Shown here: positions 9,018 to 16,835 of the stretch, in pieces
How positions within the stretch are numbered: the first letter of the stretch is position 1
Layout of the letters: the number at the start of each line of letters is the position of its first letter
Assembly: GCF_005889735.1 (NCBI RefSeq)
Contig: NZ_VCKY01000005.1
Coordinates: forward strand, 45,716 to 109,715
Direction of reading: 5' to 3'
Length of the DNA stretch: 64,000 bases
Source: Nonomuraea turkmeniaca
GTDB lineage: Bacteria > Actinomycetota > Actinomycetes > Streptosporangiales > Streptosporangiaceae
Made by a program: the position numbers and the translations under genes
Notes under the pieces: generated by a model
The model's input: the letters and a program-made list of their open reading frames with translations, nothing else
The model's database searches: none
Told to the model about the DNA's origin: nothing

Positions 9018-11293
9018 GACGCCTGCCCGGGCAACGACAGCCGGCTCGCCAGGCTGATGTAGGTGTCCGCGGTCGCCACGGTGGGGAACGCCGGGCTGGG
9101 CACCGTGGTCCGCACGGTGCGTGTCTCGTTGCCGAGCCGGAAGCCGAACGCCGCGGTCGGCATCGAGGTCCACGCACCAGGCTCGCCCGGCACCCGATAG
9201 CTCAGCCGGAACAGATCGCCCGGCTGGATGCTCAGCCCGGTGGCCACCCCGGCGCGTAGCTGGTCGGGGGTGGCGGTGAAGGTGTGCTCTTCGGCCGTCC
9301 ACTCGCCGGTGGTGCTCTGCGGTGGGATCAGCTTGGTCACCGTGACCGGAAATGTCCCAGGGAGGGACCCGGCCGGAGACAGCGCCGGCGGGACGTCGGC
9401 GACCGTCAGCCCGGTACCGGCCCGGTTCGCGGTGAAGAAGGCGGTCACTTTCCAGGCCTGGCCGTCCCACTCCGGGGCGAGCTTGGCGCCTTGCCCGTCG
9501 TGGATCCGGTTGAACGGCGCGGCACGGAACGGCGACTTGCCGACCTCGTGCACCCGCGCTTCCTGGTAGTACTCGTACGCCCGGGTCAGCGTCGGCAACG
9601 CGTCGTCCAGTCCTACGCCGGCCTTGAGCAGGTAGGCGGCGGTGTCGAGCAGCGGGATCAGCACCGCCATGTCGTGGGAGATGGCGGCGCGCTGGTTCAT
9701 CGGGTTCTCCGCGCCGTCGTAGTACCAGCGCCCGTCGGAGACCCACTCGCGGACGCAGTACCACAGCAGGCCGCGGGCGTACTCCAGCATTCGCCGGTCC
9801 TGCCGGTGGTGACCCACCATGGCCGCGGCCCGCGCGACCAGCGCCTGGACGTTGTCGGTGGCGTCCAGCTTGGGGTTGGTCCCACCCGAGGGGTTGTACT
9901 CGGTCCAGTAGTAGCGCTTGCCCTGCCACAGACCGGTATGCCAGCCGTAGCGCGGGATCTGGTGGGTCACGAACTCGGTGGCGGCGTCCAGGCCTGTTCG
10001 ATCGCCGGTGAGTTCGAAGGCGCGCACCATCGCCTTGGCGACGTCGGCGTTGACGTGGTGGTCGGGCTCGTGCAGCTTCCAGGTGTAGCCGTAGGCGTCC
10101 AGCCACCTCCAGTTGAACATCGAGTCCCAGCCGCCCCGGTAGGCCGGAGTGGCGGTGAATTCTGCCGGGTATTCCAGCCGGTTGAAGTCGTTGTCGCCGT
10201 CGGCCGTCCACTGTGAATAGCGCAGGAACGCCACGAGTTCCCCGGCTCTCGCGGTGAAGGCGGCGTCGCCGGTCAGCGTCATGACGGGCAGCAGGGATTC
10301 CTCCACGTCGTCGGCGAGGTAGTCCTGAGTCCGGCGCGGATAGTAGACCGGGGTGTATTTGCCGGTGTTGTACGGGTGCGGGCTGACGATCGGCCGGTAT
10401 CTGATGTCCTTGGCGACCACTCGCTGGGCCTCTGGTGTGATCACGTCTCCGGTTTTCGGCGCCTGGACGTACTTCGATGTGGTCAGCGCGTTGGCTTCCA
10501 TGGTGTCGTGCGCGGCTCTGACCACCCGGGGCATGGCCAGGTTCAGCGCCAGGAAGTGACGGCGCAGCAGCGGATAGGACCACAGCGACCGTTCGCTGAC
10601 CGCCGCGTCGGCCGGGGCCTCGGGCATCCTGTTCCAGAAGATCCCGGGAGACATCGGCTGGGGGTCGTTGACCACCGAGGAGACGGTCACCGGGTCGCCG
10701 GTCGCGTCCAGCAGCGGGTCGGTCGCGCTCGCGGCCGTCGTGACCGTCAGCTCGTCGAACCAGGCCCGCCCCTGGTGCTCGACCCCGACGTAGGCCGGGT
10801 ACAGCCCGATCCTGATCGAGGCGGCGCGGCCGGCGGTGGTGAAGTTCAGCGTGTTGAGCCGCCAGGTCCGAGTCACCGGGATGTCCAGCCAGCGCAGTCC
10901 GATGCGGTCGCCCACCGCCTGGCTCGGCGTGGTGGCGAACTGCTCGACGATCACCCGGATGACGCCGCCGTCGCCGGCGTGGTCGGTGTGGGTGTACAGG
11001 GTCAGGTCGTAGAAGGACTCGGGCTTGACCGCGATCAGCTTGCTCCGCGCGCCCGGGTAGGAGGTGGCCGACGTGTCGTCGATGCGCAGCGACCGCGGCT
11101 CGCCGTATCCCGTGTCGGTGACGATCTTGCCGCTGCCGGTCCATCCGGGTGGCAGCCCGCCCACCGGGCTGCTGAAATGCTCCGTGAAGATCGTCTCGCC
11201 CGCCGCGGCCCAAGCCGCCACCGCCCCAGCGCAGAGCGGCACGACCAGGGCTAACGCCGCGCCCACGCGGGCGAGAATCCGCGTATGTCTCAT
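9002..11293 (-). CDS. Secreted protein with alpha/alpha-barrel-like central domain, function unknown
   Basis: 763 residues with a classical signal peptide (MRHTRILARVGAALALVVPL..., cleavage after AWAAA). Residues about 33-185 look like a jelly-roll carbohydrate-binding module (FTEHFSS, PPGWTGSG, WFDELTV). The middle (about 260-590) is helical with paired motifs of six-hairpin glycosidase or epimerase folds: FLRYSQWTADGDNDFNRLE, WDSMFNWRWLDAYGYTWK, TEFVTHQIPRYGWHTGLW. The C-terminus is beta-rich. I cannot place it in a named family, and no catalytic acid/base pair can be assigned with confidence. It is on the same strand as the DNRLRE/RHS operon, 48 bp upstream of it, and has its own copy of the direct-repeat operator. 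Confidence 0.8.
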   Translation of the reverse strand: MRHTRILARVGAALALVVPLCAGAVAAWAAAGETIFTEHFSSPVGGLPPGWTGSGKIVTDTGYGEPRSLRIDDTSATSYPGARSKLIAVKPESFYDLTLYTHTDHAGDGGVIRVIVEQFATTPSQAVGDRIGLRWLDIPVTRTWRLNTLNFTTAGRAASIRIGLYPAYVGVEHQGRAWFDELTVTTAASATDPLLDATGDPVTVSSVVNDPQPMSPGIFWNRMPEAPADAAVSERSLWSYPLLRRHFLALNLAMPRVVRAAHDTMEANALTTSKYVQAPKTGDVITPEAQRVVAKDIRYRPIVSPHPYNTGKYTPVYYPRRTQDYLADDVEESLLPVMTLTGDAAFTARAGELVAFLRYSQWTADGDNDFNRLEYPAEFTATPAYRGGWDSMFNWRWLDAYGYTWKLHEPDHHVNADVAKAMVRAFELTGDRTGLDAATEFVTHQIPRYGWHTGLWQGKRYYWTEYNPSGGTNPKLDATDNVQALVARAAAMVGHHRQDRRMLEYARGLLWYCVREWVSDGRWYYDGAENPMNQRAAISHDMAVLIPLLDTAAYLLKAGVGLDDALPTLTRAYEYYQEARVHEVGKSPFRAAPFNRIHDGQGAKLAPEWDGQAWKVTAFFTANRAGTGLTVADVPPALSPAGSLPGTFPVTVTKLIPPQSTTGEWTAEEHTFTATPDQLRAGVATGLSIQPGDLFRLSYRVPGEPGAWTSMPTAAFGFRLGNETRTVRTTVPSPAFPTVATADTYISLASRLSLPGQASLAIG

Positions 11294-11313
11294 CAGCCGA
11301 CCCTGGCAAGCAG

Positions 11314-11331
11314 CGCTAACGATCCGCTAAG
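11314..11331 (-). promoter_or_regulatory. Direct-repeat operator CTTAGCG-N4-GTTAGCG (copy 2)
   Basis: The minus strand reads CTTAGCGGATCGTTAGCG, 21 bp upstream of the ATG at 11293. Heptamers and spacing match the copy at 9000-9017, and a GCTT further downstream is also shared. Two copies before two consecutive secreted-protein genes suggest a common winged-helix regulator that recognises direct repeats. Confidence 0.5.
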
Positions 11332-11398
11332 CGCCCTGCGCATCGCCCACCGCCGAGCCGCCGTTGACCGGCCTGCCGCATGGAGAATCCTTGCTACG

Positions 11399-11426
11399 GT
11401 CAACGACCTAGGGTTGAAGCCCTGGG
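11399..11426 (-). ncRNA. Candidate omegaRNA (reRNA) 3' hairpin of the tnpB remnant
   Basis: The end of tnpB carries a stem-loop (11407-11426; plus strand CCTAGGG, 6-nt loop, CCCTGGG) followed on the minus strand by GTCGTTGAC, whose TTGAC overlaps the tnpB stop. In IS605-type elements the guide RNA scaffold comes from this 3' end and the guide lies just outside the TTGAC. With no nuclease left it may be only a relic, unless served in trans. Confidence 0.4.
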
Positions 11427-11741
11427 CTTGCGTCTCGCGGTCCGGTCTGGCTGATCGGCTCGGGACGCACTGAGCCCGCTTGCCACGGCGGGCTCGTTGG
11501 GCATGTTGACGAATGCCCACACCACGCCGGCCCGCCGGGAGACGTTGAGCGCGGCGATGTGGTCGGCCGGTCCAGCGAACGCGCACGACCGTCGGCGCAG
11601 GGCGTACAGGCCGAAGGTCTGGATGTCGAAGGCGAGTTGGGAGACCTGGTTGGCGGCCTGGTTGAGCTGGTACAGGGTCGCCTCCAGCGCCTCGGCCTGC
11701 TCGGGCGTCGGCAGGAGCTTCACCTGCACCACCAGTTTCAC
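11400..11741 (-). pseudogene. tnpB: TnpB, in-frame internal deletion
   Basis: From a GTG start the frame encodes a typical TnpB N-terminus (VKLVVQVKLLPTPEQAEALE, then LNQAANQVSQLAFD) and jumps after about residue 43 to a TnpB C-terminal zinc-ribbon end (RSCAFAGPADHIAALNVSRR, then GVVWAFVNMPN). About 300 residues with the RuvC-like catalytic Asp/Glu are gone, yet the frame stays open to its natural stop at 11400. Only half of the zinc ribbon is left. It cannot be an active RNA-guided nuclease. Other ATG starts upstream (to 11855) have no TnpB similarity. Confidence 0.7.
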
Positions 11742-11783
11742 AGTCGAACATATTATCGTGTGACGCAGGTCACCGCGAGCGGA

Positions 11784-12070
11784 GTCCCCGATATTCGTCG
11801 AGACCGCAACGTGGCTCACAGCCTCCACACTCACCTGGCCTTCCCACCGAAACACCGGCGAGGCGTCTTCACTGACAACGGCTCCGCCACGGCGAAGAGA
11901 TCATGACGGAGGTTCGCGACAGCTTCGGCGCACATCTAGTCCAGCTCAACGGCGAGCACGGCCACGCGCACCTGCTGGTGCACCACCCGCCACGGGCGCC
12001 CTGCCGATCCTGGCCAACCCACTCAAAAGACGTCTCGGCCCGGCCGCTCCGCACAGAACCACCACGAGAA
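11784..12070 (+). pseudogene. tnpA: TnpA (Y1 HUH transposase), frameshifted
   Basis: One frame gives the N-terminus of IS200-type TnpA (DIRRDRNVAHSLHTHLAF, then KHRRGVFTD) and stops at 11906. The next frame continues with EEIMTEVRDSFGAHLVQLNG and GHAHLLVHHPP, which contains the HUH motif as HAH. Similarity then fades (THSKDVSARPLR) and the region with the catalytic Tyr is absent. The frameshift lies near 11880-11895. Confidence 0.65.
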
Positions 12071-12139
12071 GGGAGAAGGGGATGGGCGGAGGTCCTTGTG
12101 CAGCTTGACCAGTGGAACGTCGGGGAAGGCGAGTCCGGA

Positions 12140-12436
12140 TCAGGCGAGTTGCCTGGCCGCCGTGCGCGCCGCCATCCGCCGTTCGAACCACACCGAGGTG
12201 AACGGCGGCACCGCGCACGCCAGGCCGAGCACCACTGCGCCCCGGCTCCAGCCCGCCTCTCGCGCCGAGAGGATCACTCCGGCCGCGTACAGCAGGAACA
12301 GCGCCCCGTGGATCGGCCCGAACACCTTCACCCCGAGCTCACCGGTCGCGATCACGTATTTGAAGAACATCCCGACCAGCAGCCCCGCCCACGAGCACGC
12401 CTCGGCCACCGCTACGACTCGAAACCAGCGCAGCAC
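12140..12436 (-). CDS. DUF3817 small membrane protein
   Basis: 98 residues from a GTG start preceded by AAAGGATGGAG. Three hydrophobic segments (about residues 8-28, 38-58, 66-84) and a motif with a conserved His (FGPIHGALFLLYAAG) match the DUF3817 family of small integral membrane proteins, often annotated next to transport or regulatory genes in actinomycetes. The length is usual for the family. The molecular role is unknown. A palindrome at 12467-12483 lies about 30 bp upstream of the start. Confidence 0.8.
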   Translation of the reverse strand: MLRWFRVVAVAEACSWAGLLVGMFFKYVIATGELGVKVFGPIHGALFLLYAAGVILSAREAGWSRGAVVLGLACAVPPFTSVWFERRMAARTAARQLA

Positions 12437-12466
12437 GCTCCATCCTTTCCCCAGGTAACGCGCATA

Positions 12467-12483
12467 CTCTACAAGCTGTAGAG
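12467..12483. promoter_or_regulatory. Palindromic operator CTCTACA-N3-TGTAGAG
   Basis: A perfect 7-bp inverted repeat upstream of the DUF3817 gene. The TACA-N3-TGTA core resembles BlaI/MecI-class operators (TACA-N-TGTA). No such regulator is encoded in the window. Confidence 0.4.
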
Positions 12484-12644
12484 GACATTGCGGGACGCGA
12501 GTGAATCACGTGCGGGGGAGCGGCCGCGGCCACGGCCGCACCTTCAGCATCGGCCCCCCACGACATCCAGGATTCGCACGCATGGCGATGTCCTGCCGTT
12601 CGTGCGCCTGGGACGGATCCTTCGGGGGCGCGGGCACCGGGCGG

Positions 12645-12846
12645 AGATCCTCACGCGCCCTCGACCTGCACCGCGGCCTCGCCGAGTGGCTGGCGGAGGA
12701 GGTCGTCTCGCTGGTGCCGCCGCCGGAGGGCGGCAAGAGCCTGCTCGACCTGGGCGGCGGCCACGGGTTTGTACGCCGAGGCGTTCTGCCGGGCGAGCAG
12801 GACGTGACCGTGCTCTTCAACGTGCTGCACGGGGTCGGCGCGTCCG
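12645..12846 (+). pseudogene. SAM-dependent methyltransferase fragment
   Basis: A plus-strand reading frame carries a recognisable O-methyltransferase core: DLHRGLAEWLAEEVVSLVPP, then motif I LLDLGGGHG, then VTVLFNVLHG. The segment between motif I and VTVLF is too short and the downstream sequence loses similarity, so this is a fragment with internal deletions. No intact start, substrate domain or C-terminus remains. Confidence 0.5.
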
Positions 12847-12914
12847 ACGCCGCCGCCCACCACCCGGCTCGGCGCCCGGGGGGCCAGCAGACCACCGGGC
12901 GCCTGCGGGCTGGC

Positions 12915-13139
12915 TCACAGGTCAGGGCGGACCTGCCAGGCAAGCGCATCGTAGGCGCGTGCCAGGTCATCGGCCCACGACGCGTCGTGATCACGCTCGA
13001 ATGCGCTGTACAGGCGGTCTCGTACCTCGTCGCGGTGCAGCCAGGTGAGGATCGCGGCGGGCAGTCGCACCCCGCCGGCCCACCACCCGGTCACCAGGTC
13101 GGCGAGGTGACGGTCTGCCGCCGGTCGGGCACCCGGCAT
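12915..13139 (-). CDS. Small hypothetical protein or gene fragment
   Basis: A 74-residue frame with coding-like composition and a coherent helical C-terminus (WLHRDEVRDRLYSAFERDHD, ARAYDALAWQVRPDL). No clear ribosome binding site precedes the ATG, and the frame begins just beyond the hairpin that follows urtE. I do not recognise a family. It could be a small gene or the 3' remnant of a larger one, as the adjacent sequence is pseudogene debris. Confidence 0.35.
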   Translation of the reverse strand: MPGARPAADRHLADLVTGWWAGGVRLPAAILTWLHRDEVRDRLYSAFERDHDASWADDLARAYDALAWQVRPDL

Positions 13140-13149
13140 GGATCACAAG

Positions 13150-13198
13150 GATGTGCGGCGGCTCCCCGCGCCGGCGCGAGCGGGAAGCGCCGCACATC
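13150..13198 (-). terminator. Large stem-loop after urtE
   Basis: Perfect 11-bp arms (GATGTGCGGCG at 13150-13160 and its complement at 13188-13198) enclose an inner CCCGC/GCGGG stem. It starts 4 nt after the urtE stop and has no U-tract. It is the likely 3' end of the urt transcript. Confidence 0.6.
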
Positions 13199-13201
13199 AT
13201 G

Positions 13202-13894
13202 TCAGACGGCCAGGGCTTCGCGGACGGCGGATTCGGCGTCCTCGCCGCCCTGACCCGAGGAGGTCACGCGCCCGGCCTCCAGGACGTAGTACCGCCCGGC
13301 TGCCCGCACCGCGAAGCCCACATGCTGTTCGACCAGCAAGACCGACATCCCGCCGCGGCCGGCCAGCGACAGGATGGTCTGCTCGATCTCGGCGACGACC
13401 GAGGGCTGGATGCCCTCCGTGGGTTCGTCCAGCAGGAGCAGCCGGGGCTCGGTGATCAGCGCGCGGGCTATGGCCAGTTGCTGGCGTTGTCCGCCGGACA
13501 GCAGGCCCGCGCGACGGTTCATGAGGCCGGCCAGTGCGGGGAACAGGCCGAGCGCCTCCGCTGTGGCGGCCTTCCCGTTGCGGCGGCCGTCAGCGATGAG
13601 CTGGAGGTTCTCCGCGGTGGTCAGATGGGGAAAGGACTGCTGCCCCTGCGGGACGTAGGCCATTCCGCGGGCCACCCGCTGATGCGGGGCCAGCCCGGTG
13701 ATGTCCGCACCGTCCAGCCGGATCGTGCCCGCGCGCGGCTTGAGCAGGCCGATGGCGGCGCGTAGCAGCGTGCTCTTGCCGGCGCCGTTGTGGCCCAGCA
13801 CCGCGGTCACCCCGCCGTCCCGCGCGGCCAGGGACAGGTCGTGGAGGACGACACTCCGGCCGTACCCCACGTCGATTCCGTCGAACTCCAGCAT
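13202..13894 (-). CDS. urtE: Urea-type ABC transporter ATPase UrtE
   Basis: 230 residues of the LivF/UrtE class. Walker A GHNGAGKS, Q-loop VPQGQQSFPHLT, signature LSGGQRQQ, Walker B LLLLDEPTEGIQPS, H-loop VEQH. The phrases PTEGIQPSVV and ALAGLMNRRAGLLSGG are typical of UrtE rather than generic branched-chain amino acid ATPases. ATG at 13894 is preferred because AGGAGG lies 4-5 nt upstream and the ATG overlaps the urtD TGA; a GTG three bases earlier is too close to the SD. It energises high-affinity uptake together with UrtD. Confidence 0.9.
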   Translation of the reverse strand: MLEFDGIDVGYGRSVVLHDLSLAARDGGVTAVLGHNGAGKSTLLRAAIGLLKPRAGTIRLDGADITGLAPHQRVARGMAYVPQGQQSFPHLTTAENLQLIADGRRNGKAATAEALGLFPALAGLMNRRAGLLSGGQRQQLAIARALITEPRLLLLDEPTEGIQPSVVAEIEQTILSLAGRGGMSVLLVEQHVGFAVRAAGRYYVLEAGRVTSSGQGGEDAESAVREALAV

Positions 13895-14667
13895 CACACC
13901 TCCTGTACGAGGGCCTGCGAGGTGGCCTTGGCGTGTCCGAGGTAGACCTCCTGAACCTTGAGGTCGGCCTGGACTTCGGCGACGGAACCCTCGCTCAGGA
14001 TCCGGCCCGCGTGCATGACGGTGACGGTACGGGCGTAGCGGCGGAGGAAGTCCATGTCGTGTTCGATCACCACGACGGTGCGGTCTTCGCTGAGCATGCC
14101 GAGGAGCTCTCCGGTCGTGTCACGCTCGTCCTGGCTCATGCCGGCCACGGGCTCGTCGAGCAGCAGCAGTTTGGCGTCCTGTACGAGCAGCATGCCGATC
14201 TCGAGCCATTGCTTCTGTCCGTGGGCCAGCGTGCCGGCGAGCCGGTCTCGTGCCGAGGTCAGCCCGATCGTCTCCATCGCCTGGGCCACGCTGTCGGGCA
14301 CACTCTTGCGCCTGCGCAGCAGGGTCAGCAGGCCGCGGTTCGTTCCGGCCGCGATGTCGAGGTTCTGCAGCACGGTCAGTTCCTCGAATACCGCGGCGGT
14401 CTGGAAGGTGCGGCCGATGCCCAGCCGGGTGATGTGGTGGACCTTCCGGCCGAGGAGTTCCTGGCCGTCGAAGGCGGCCGAGCCGGTGGCCTTGACCAGG
14501 CCGGTGACCGCGTCCACGAGGGTGGTCTTGCCGGCGCCGTTGGGTCCGATGATGAACCGTACGTCTCCGGGTGAGACGTCGATGTCGACGCCGTCCACGG
14601 CGGCGAAGCCGTCGAACACCACTCTCAGGTCGCGGATGCGCAGTCCGGCGGGCTTCTGGGTGCTCAC
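13894..14667 (-). CDS. urtD: Urea-type ABC transporter ATPase UrtD
   Basis: 257 residues. Walker A GPNGAGKTTLVDAVTGL, the LivG/UrtD-type insertion with IGRTFQTAAVFEELTVLQNL, signature region LAHGQKQWLEIGMLL in place of LSGGQ (usual in UrtD), Walker B LLLLDEPVAGMS, H-loop VIEHDMDFLRRYA. The GTG start overlaps the urtC stop (GTGA). It pairs with UrtE. Confidence 0.9.
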   Translation of the reverse strand: MSTQKPAGLRIRDLRVVFDGFAAVDGVDIDVSPGDVRFIIGPNGAGKTTLVDAVTGLVKATGSAAFDGQELLGRKVHHITRLGIGRTFQTAAVFEELTVLQNLDIAAGTNRGLLTLLRRRKSVPDSVAQAMETIGLTSARDRLAGTLAHGQKQWLEIGMLLVQDAKLLLLDEPVAGMSQDERDTTGELLGMLSEDRTVVVIEHDMDFLRRYARTVTVMHAGRILSEGSVAEVQADLKVQEVYLGHAKATSQALVQEV

Positions 14668-15851
14668 TGGCCGGCTCCTCCGGTCTCGGCGGTCAGGGGA
14701 ACGCTCTTCGGCTGCGCGGCCTTGCGATCGGCGGGGGCGGGGCGGCGACGCCGGACGAGGCCGGCCACCGACGCCAGGCCGTTCGGCAGGAAGGCGAGAA
14801 AGATCACGAACAGCAGTCCTTGGAGGTAGGTCCACGCGGCGGGGAACTGCTCCGACAGTGTCGTCTTCGCCCAGGCCACGGCTATCGCTCCGAGTACCGG
14901 CCCGATGAGGGTGGCCCGGCCGCCGAGGGCGACGCCGATGACGAATTCGATGGAGGGCACGACGCCGATCAGCGCGGGGGAGATGATGCCCACCGCGGGT
15001 ACGAACAACGCGCCCGCCAGTCCGGCCATGCCCGCGGCGACCATGTAGGCGACCAGCTTGACGTTGGCGGGGTCGTAGCCGAGGAAACGGACCCGTTCCT
15101 CGGCGTCGCGCACGGCCACCAGCAGTTCGCCGTACCGGCTGTGCATCAGTTGCCGGACCAGCGCCAGCATCAGCAGCAGGCAGGCGGCGATGATGAAGTA
15201 GACCGCCCGCTGGTTGAGCGGGTCGTCGAGGCGGAAGCCGAAGAAGCCCTGGATGTCGGTCAGCCCGTTGGTGCCTCCCGTGGTTCCCTGCTCGCCGATC
15301 AAGTAGATCGCCAGGGCGGCGGCGAGCGCCTGGGACAGGATCGCGAAGTAGGCGCCGCGCACACGCCTGCGGAACACCAGCGAGCCGAGCAGGAACGCCA
15401 CGAACACCGGCAGCAACACCGTGGCGGCGAGGGCGAAGACCGGGTTGGCGAAAGGCTCCCACCACCACGGCAGCTTGTCGATCTGCCCGTAGAGCTGCAT
15501 GAAGTCGGGCAGGTTGCCGGGCCCGGCGTCGGCGAGCTTGAGGTGCATGGCCATCGCGTATCCGCCGAGGCCGAAGAACACGCCTTGGCCCAGGGCGAGC
15601 ATCCCGCCGCGGCCCCAGGCCAGCCCGATGCCGACGGCCACGATCGCCAGGCACAGGTATTTGGCCAGCAGGTTGAGCCGGAAGTCTCCCAGTACCAGCG
15701 GCGCCACCGCGAAGAGCACGATCGCCGCGAGGGCGAATCCGGCTGCCGCCCGCAACGGTGTTCCGGGACCGAACCGGCGTGTCCGATCTGCGGAGTGCTC
15801 CGGCTTCTCGTCAGCTCCGGTTCCGGCGCTCCGGCCGGTCGCGGTCGTCAT
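14664..15851 (-). CDS. urtC: Urea-type ABC transporter permease UrtC
   Basis: 395 residues with about ten membrane segments and the LivM-type loop GRATLIGPVLGAIAVAWAKT. UrtC features include GIGLAWGRGGMLALGQGVFF near residue 75, WWWEPFANPVFA, the cytoplasmic FRRRVRGAYFAILSQALA and TGGTNGLTDIQGFFGF. The ATG overlaps the urtB stop by 4 bp. With UrtB it forms the channel. Confidence 0.9.
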   Translation of the reverse strand: MTTATGRSAGTGADEKPEHSADRTRRFGPGTPLRAAAGFALAAIVLFAVAPLVLGDFRLNLLAKYLCLAIVAVGIGLAWGRGGMLALGQGVFFGLGGYAMAMHLKLADAGPGNLPDFMQLYGQIDKLPWWWEPFANPVFALAATVLLPVFVAFLLGSLVFRRRVRGAYFAILSQALAAALAIYLIGEQGTTGGTNGLTDIQGFFGFRLDDPLNQRAVYFIIAACLLLMLALVRQLMHSRYGELLVAVRDAEERVRFLGYDPANVKLVAYMVAAGMAGLAGALFVPAVGIISPALIGVVPSIEFVIGVALGGRATLIGPVLGAIAVAWAKTTLSEQFPAAWTYLQGLLFVIFLAFLPNGLASVAGLVRRRRPAPADRKAAQPKSVPLTAETGGAGQ

Positions 15852-16750
15852 GCCAGGCTCCTCGTACGTAGCGTGAACAGCCCCTGGGGCCGCCATTGCA
15901 GGAAGGCCACGATGGTGAGGAACACCAGCACCTTGGCGACGCTGATCGTGGTGGAGTACTCCACCAGCGACTGCATCATGCCCAGGGCGAAGGCCACGAT
16001 CACGGTGCCCTTGAGCTGCCCGATGCCGCCGACCACCACGACGAGGAACGCGTCGATGATGATGTTGGTGCCCATCGTCGGCCCGATCGGCCCCACCAGG
16101 GTCAGTGCGACTCCGGCGATGCCGGCGAGCCCGGAGCCGATGAAGAAGGTCATCCGGTCCACGCGGCCGGTGGCGATCCCGGATGCCGCGGCCAGGTCGC
16201 GGTTCTGCACCACGGCCCGGATGCGCCGTCCCAGCGGGGTCATGCGCAGACCCAGCGTGAGCGCGGCGACGGCCAGCAGCGCCAGGGTGAGGATGAACAG
16301 GCGGCTGTTGGCCACCATGAGATCGTTGCCGTCGCCGCTGGAGAAGATCGTGATGCTGCCGGTGAGCAGGTCGGGGGCGCGGGTCTGCACATTGGGGGCG
16401 CCGAAGATGTCTCGTGCCAGTTGTTGCAGGATCAGCGCGACGCCCCACGTGACCAGCAGGGTGTCCAGTGGTCGGGTGTACAGGCGGCGGATGAGCAGGA
16501 ACTCCAGCACGACGCCCATCGCTCCGGCGACCAGGAAAGCCACCGGCAGTGCGACGAGCAGGGACACTCCGGCGTTGGTGATGATCTGCTGCACCACGTA
16601 CACGGTGTACGCGCCGGCCATGATGAACTCGCCGTGGGCCATGTTGATGACGTTCATCTGGCCGAAGGTGAGCGACAGGCCCAGGGCGATGAGCAACAGC
16701 ACCGCGCCGATGCTGATGCCGGTGAACAGTTGGCTGAAGACCAACGTCAC
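15848..16750 (-). CDS. urtB: Urea-type ABC transporter permease UrtB
   Basis: 300 residues, LivH/UrtB type, with eight or more hydrophobic segments. Motifs are GLSLTFGQMNVINMAHGEFI and NRDLAAASGIATGRVDRMTF, with GGIGQLKGTVIVA near the end. The GTG at 16750 is chosen because GGGAGG lies 8 nt upstream; a longer upstream frame to 16861 is Pro/Arg-rich and not membrane-like. It lies 85 bp downstream of urtA. Confidence 0.9.
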   Translation of the reverse strand: MTLVFSQLFTGISIGAVLLLIALGLSLTFGQMNVINMAHGEFIMAGAYTVYVVQQIITNAGVSLLVALPVAFLVAGAMGVVLEFLLIRRLYTRPLDTLLVTWGVALILQQLARDIFGAPNVQTRAPDLLTGSITIFSSGDGNDLMVANSRLFILTLALLAVAALTLGLRMTPLGRRIRAVVQNRDLAAASGIATGRVDRMTFFIGSGLAGIAGVALTLVGPIGPTMGTNIIIDAFLVVVVGGIGQLKGTVIVAFALGMMQSLVEYSTTISVAKVLVFLTIVAFLQWRPQGLFTLRTRSLA

Positions 16751-16835
16751 TGGGGATACCTCCCGATCATGAGGGGACGGTGGGCGGGGAGCCGATCGAC
16801 TCCGGCTCCCCCGTCCACCTGGCGATGGGCTGCCG

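Larger units (their letters stand above)
11399..12070. mobile_element. Decayed IS200/IS605-type element (divergent tnpA/tnpB remnants)
   Basis: A minus-strand tnpB remnant and a plus-strand tnpA remnant lie back to back, as in IS605-type elements. tnpA is frameshifted and has lost the catalytic Tyr region; tnpB has lost its middle. The tnpB-side end keeps a short hairpin and a TTGAC end (minus strand, 11403 to 11399), like IS605 right ends. The left boundary beyond tnpA could not be set. Confidence 0.65.

Noticed and set aside
11903..12481. 192-codon plus-strand frame as an intact gene
   Set aside because: Only its first about 50 codons resemble TnpA; the rest is a shadow of the DUF3817 gene and out-of-frame debris.
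12501..13253. 250-codon plus-strand frame as an intact methyltransferase
   Set aside because: Only motif I and two flanking segments are recognisable, and the C-terminal part is antisense to urtE and its terminator.
14571..16772. 733-codon plus-strand frame over urtC/urtB
   Set aside because: Ser/Arg/Pro-rich antisense of membrane proteins; overlaps a well-supported operon.
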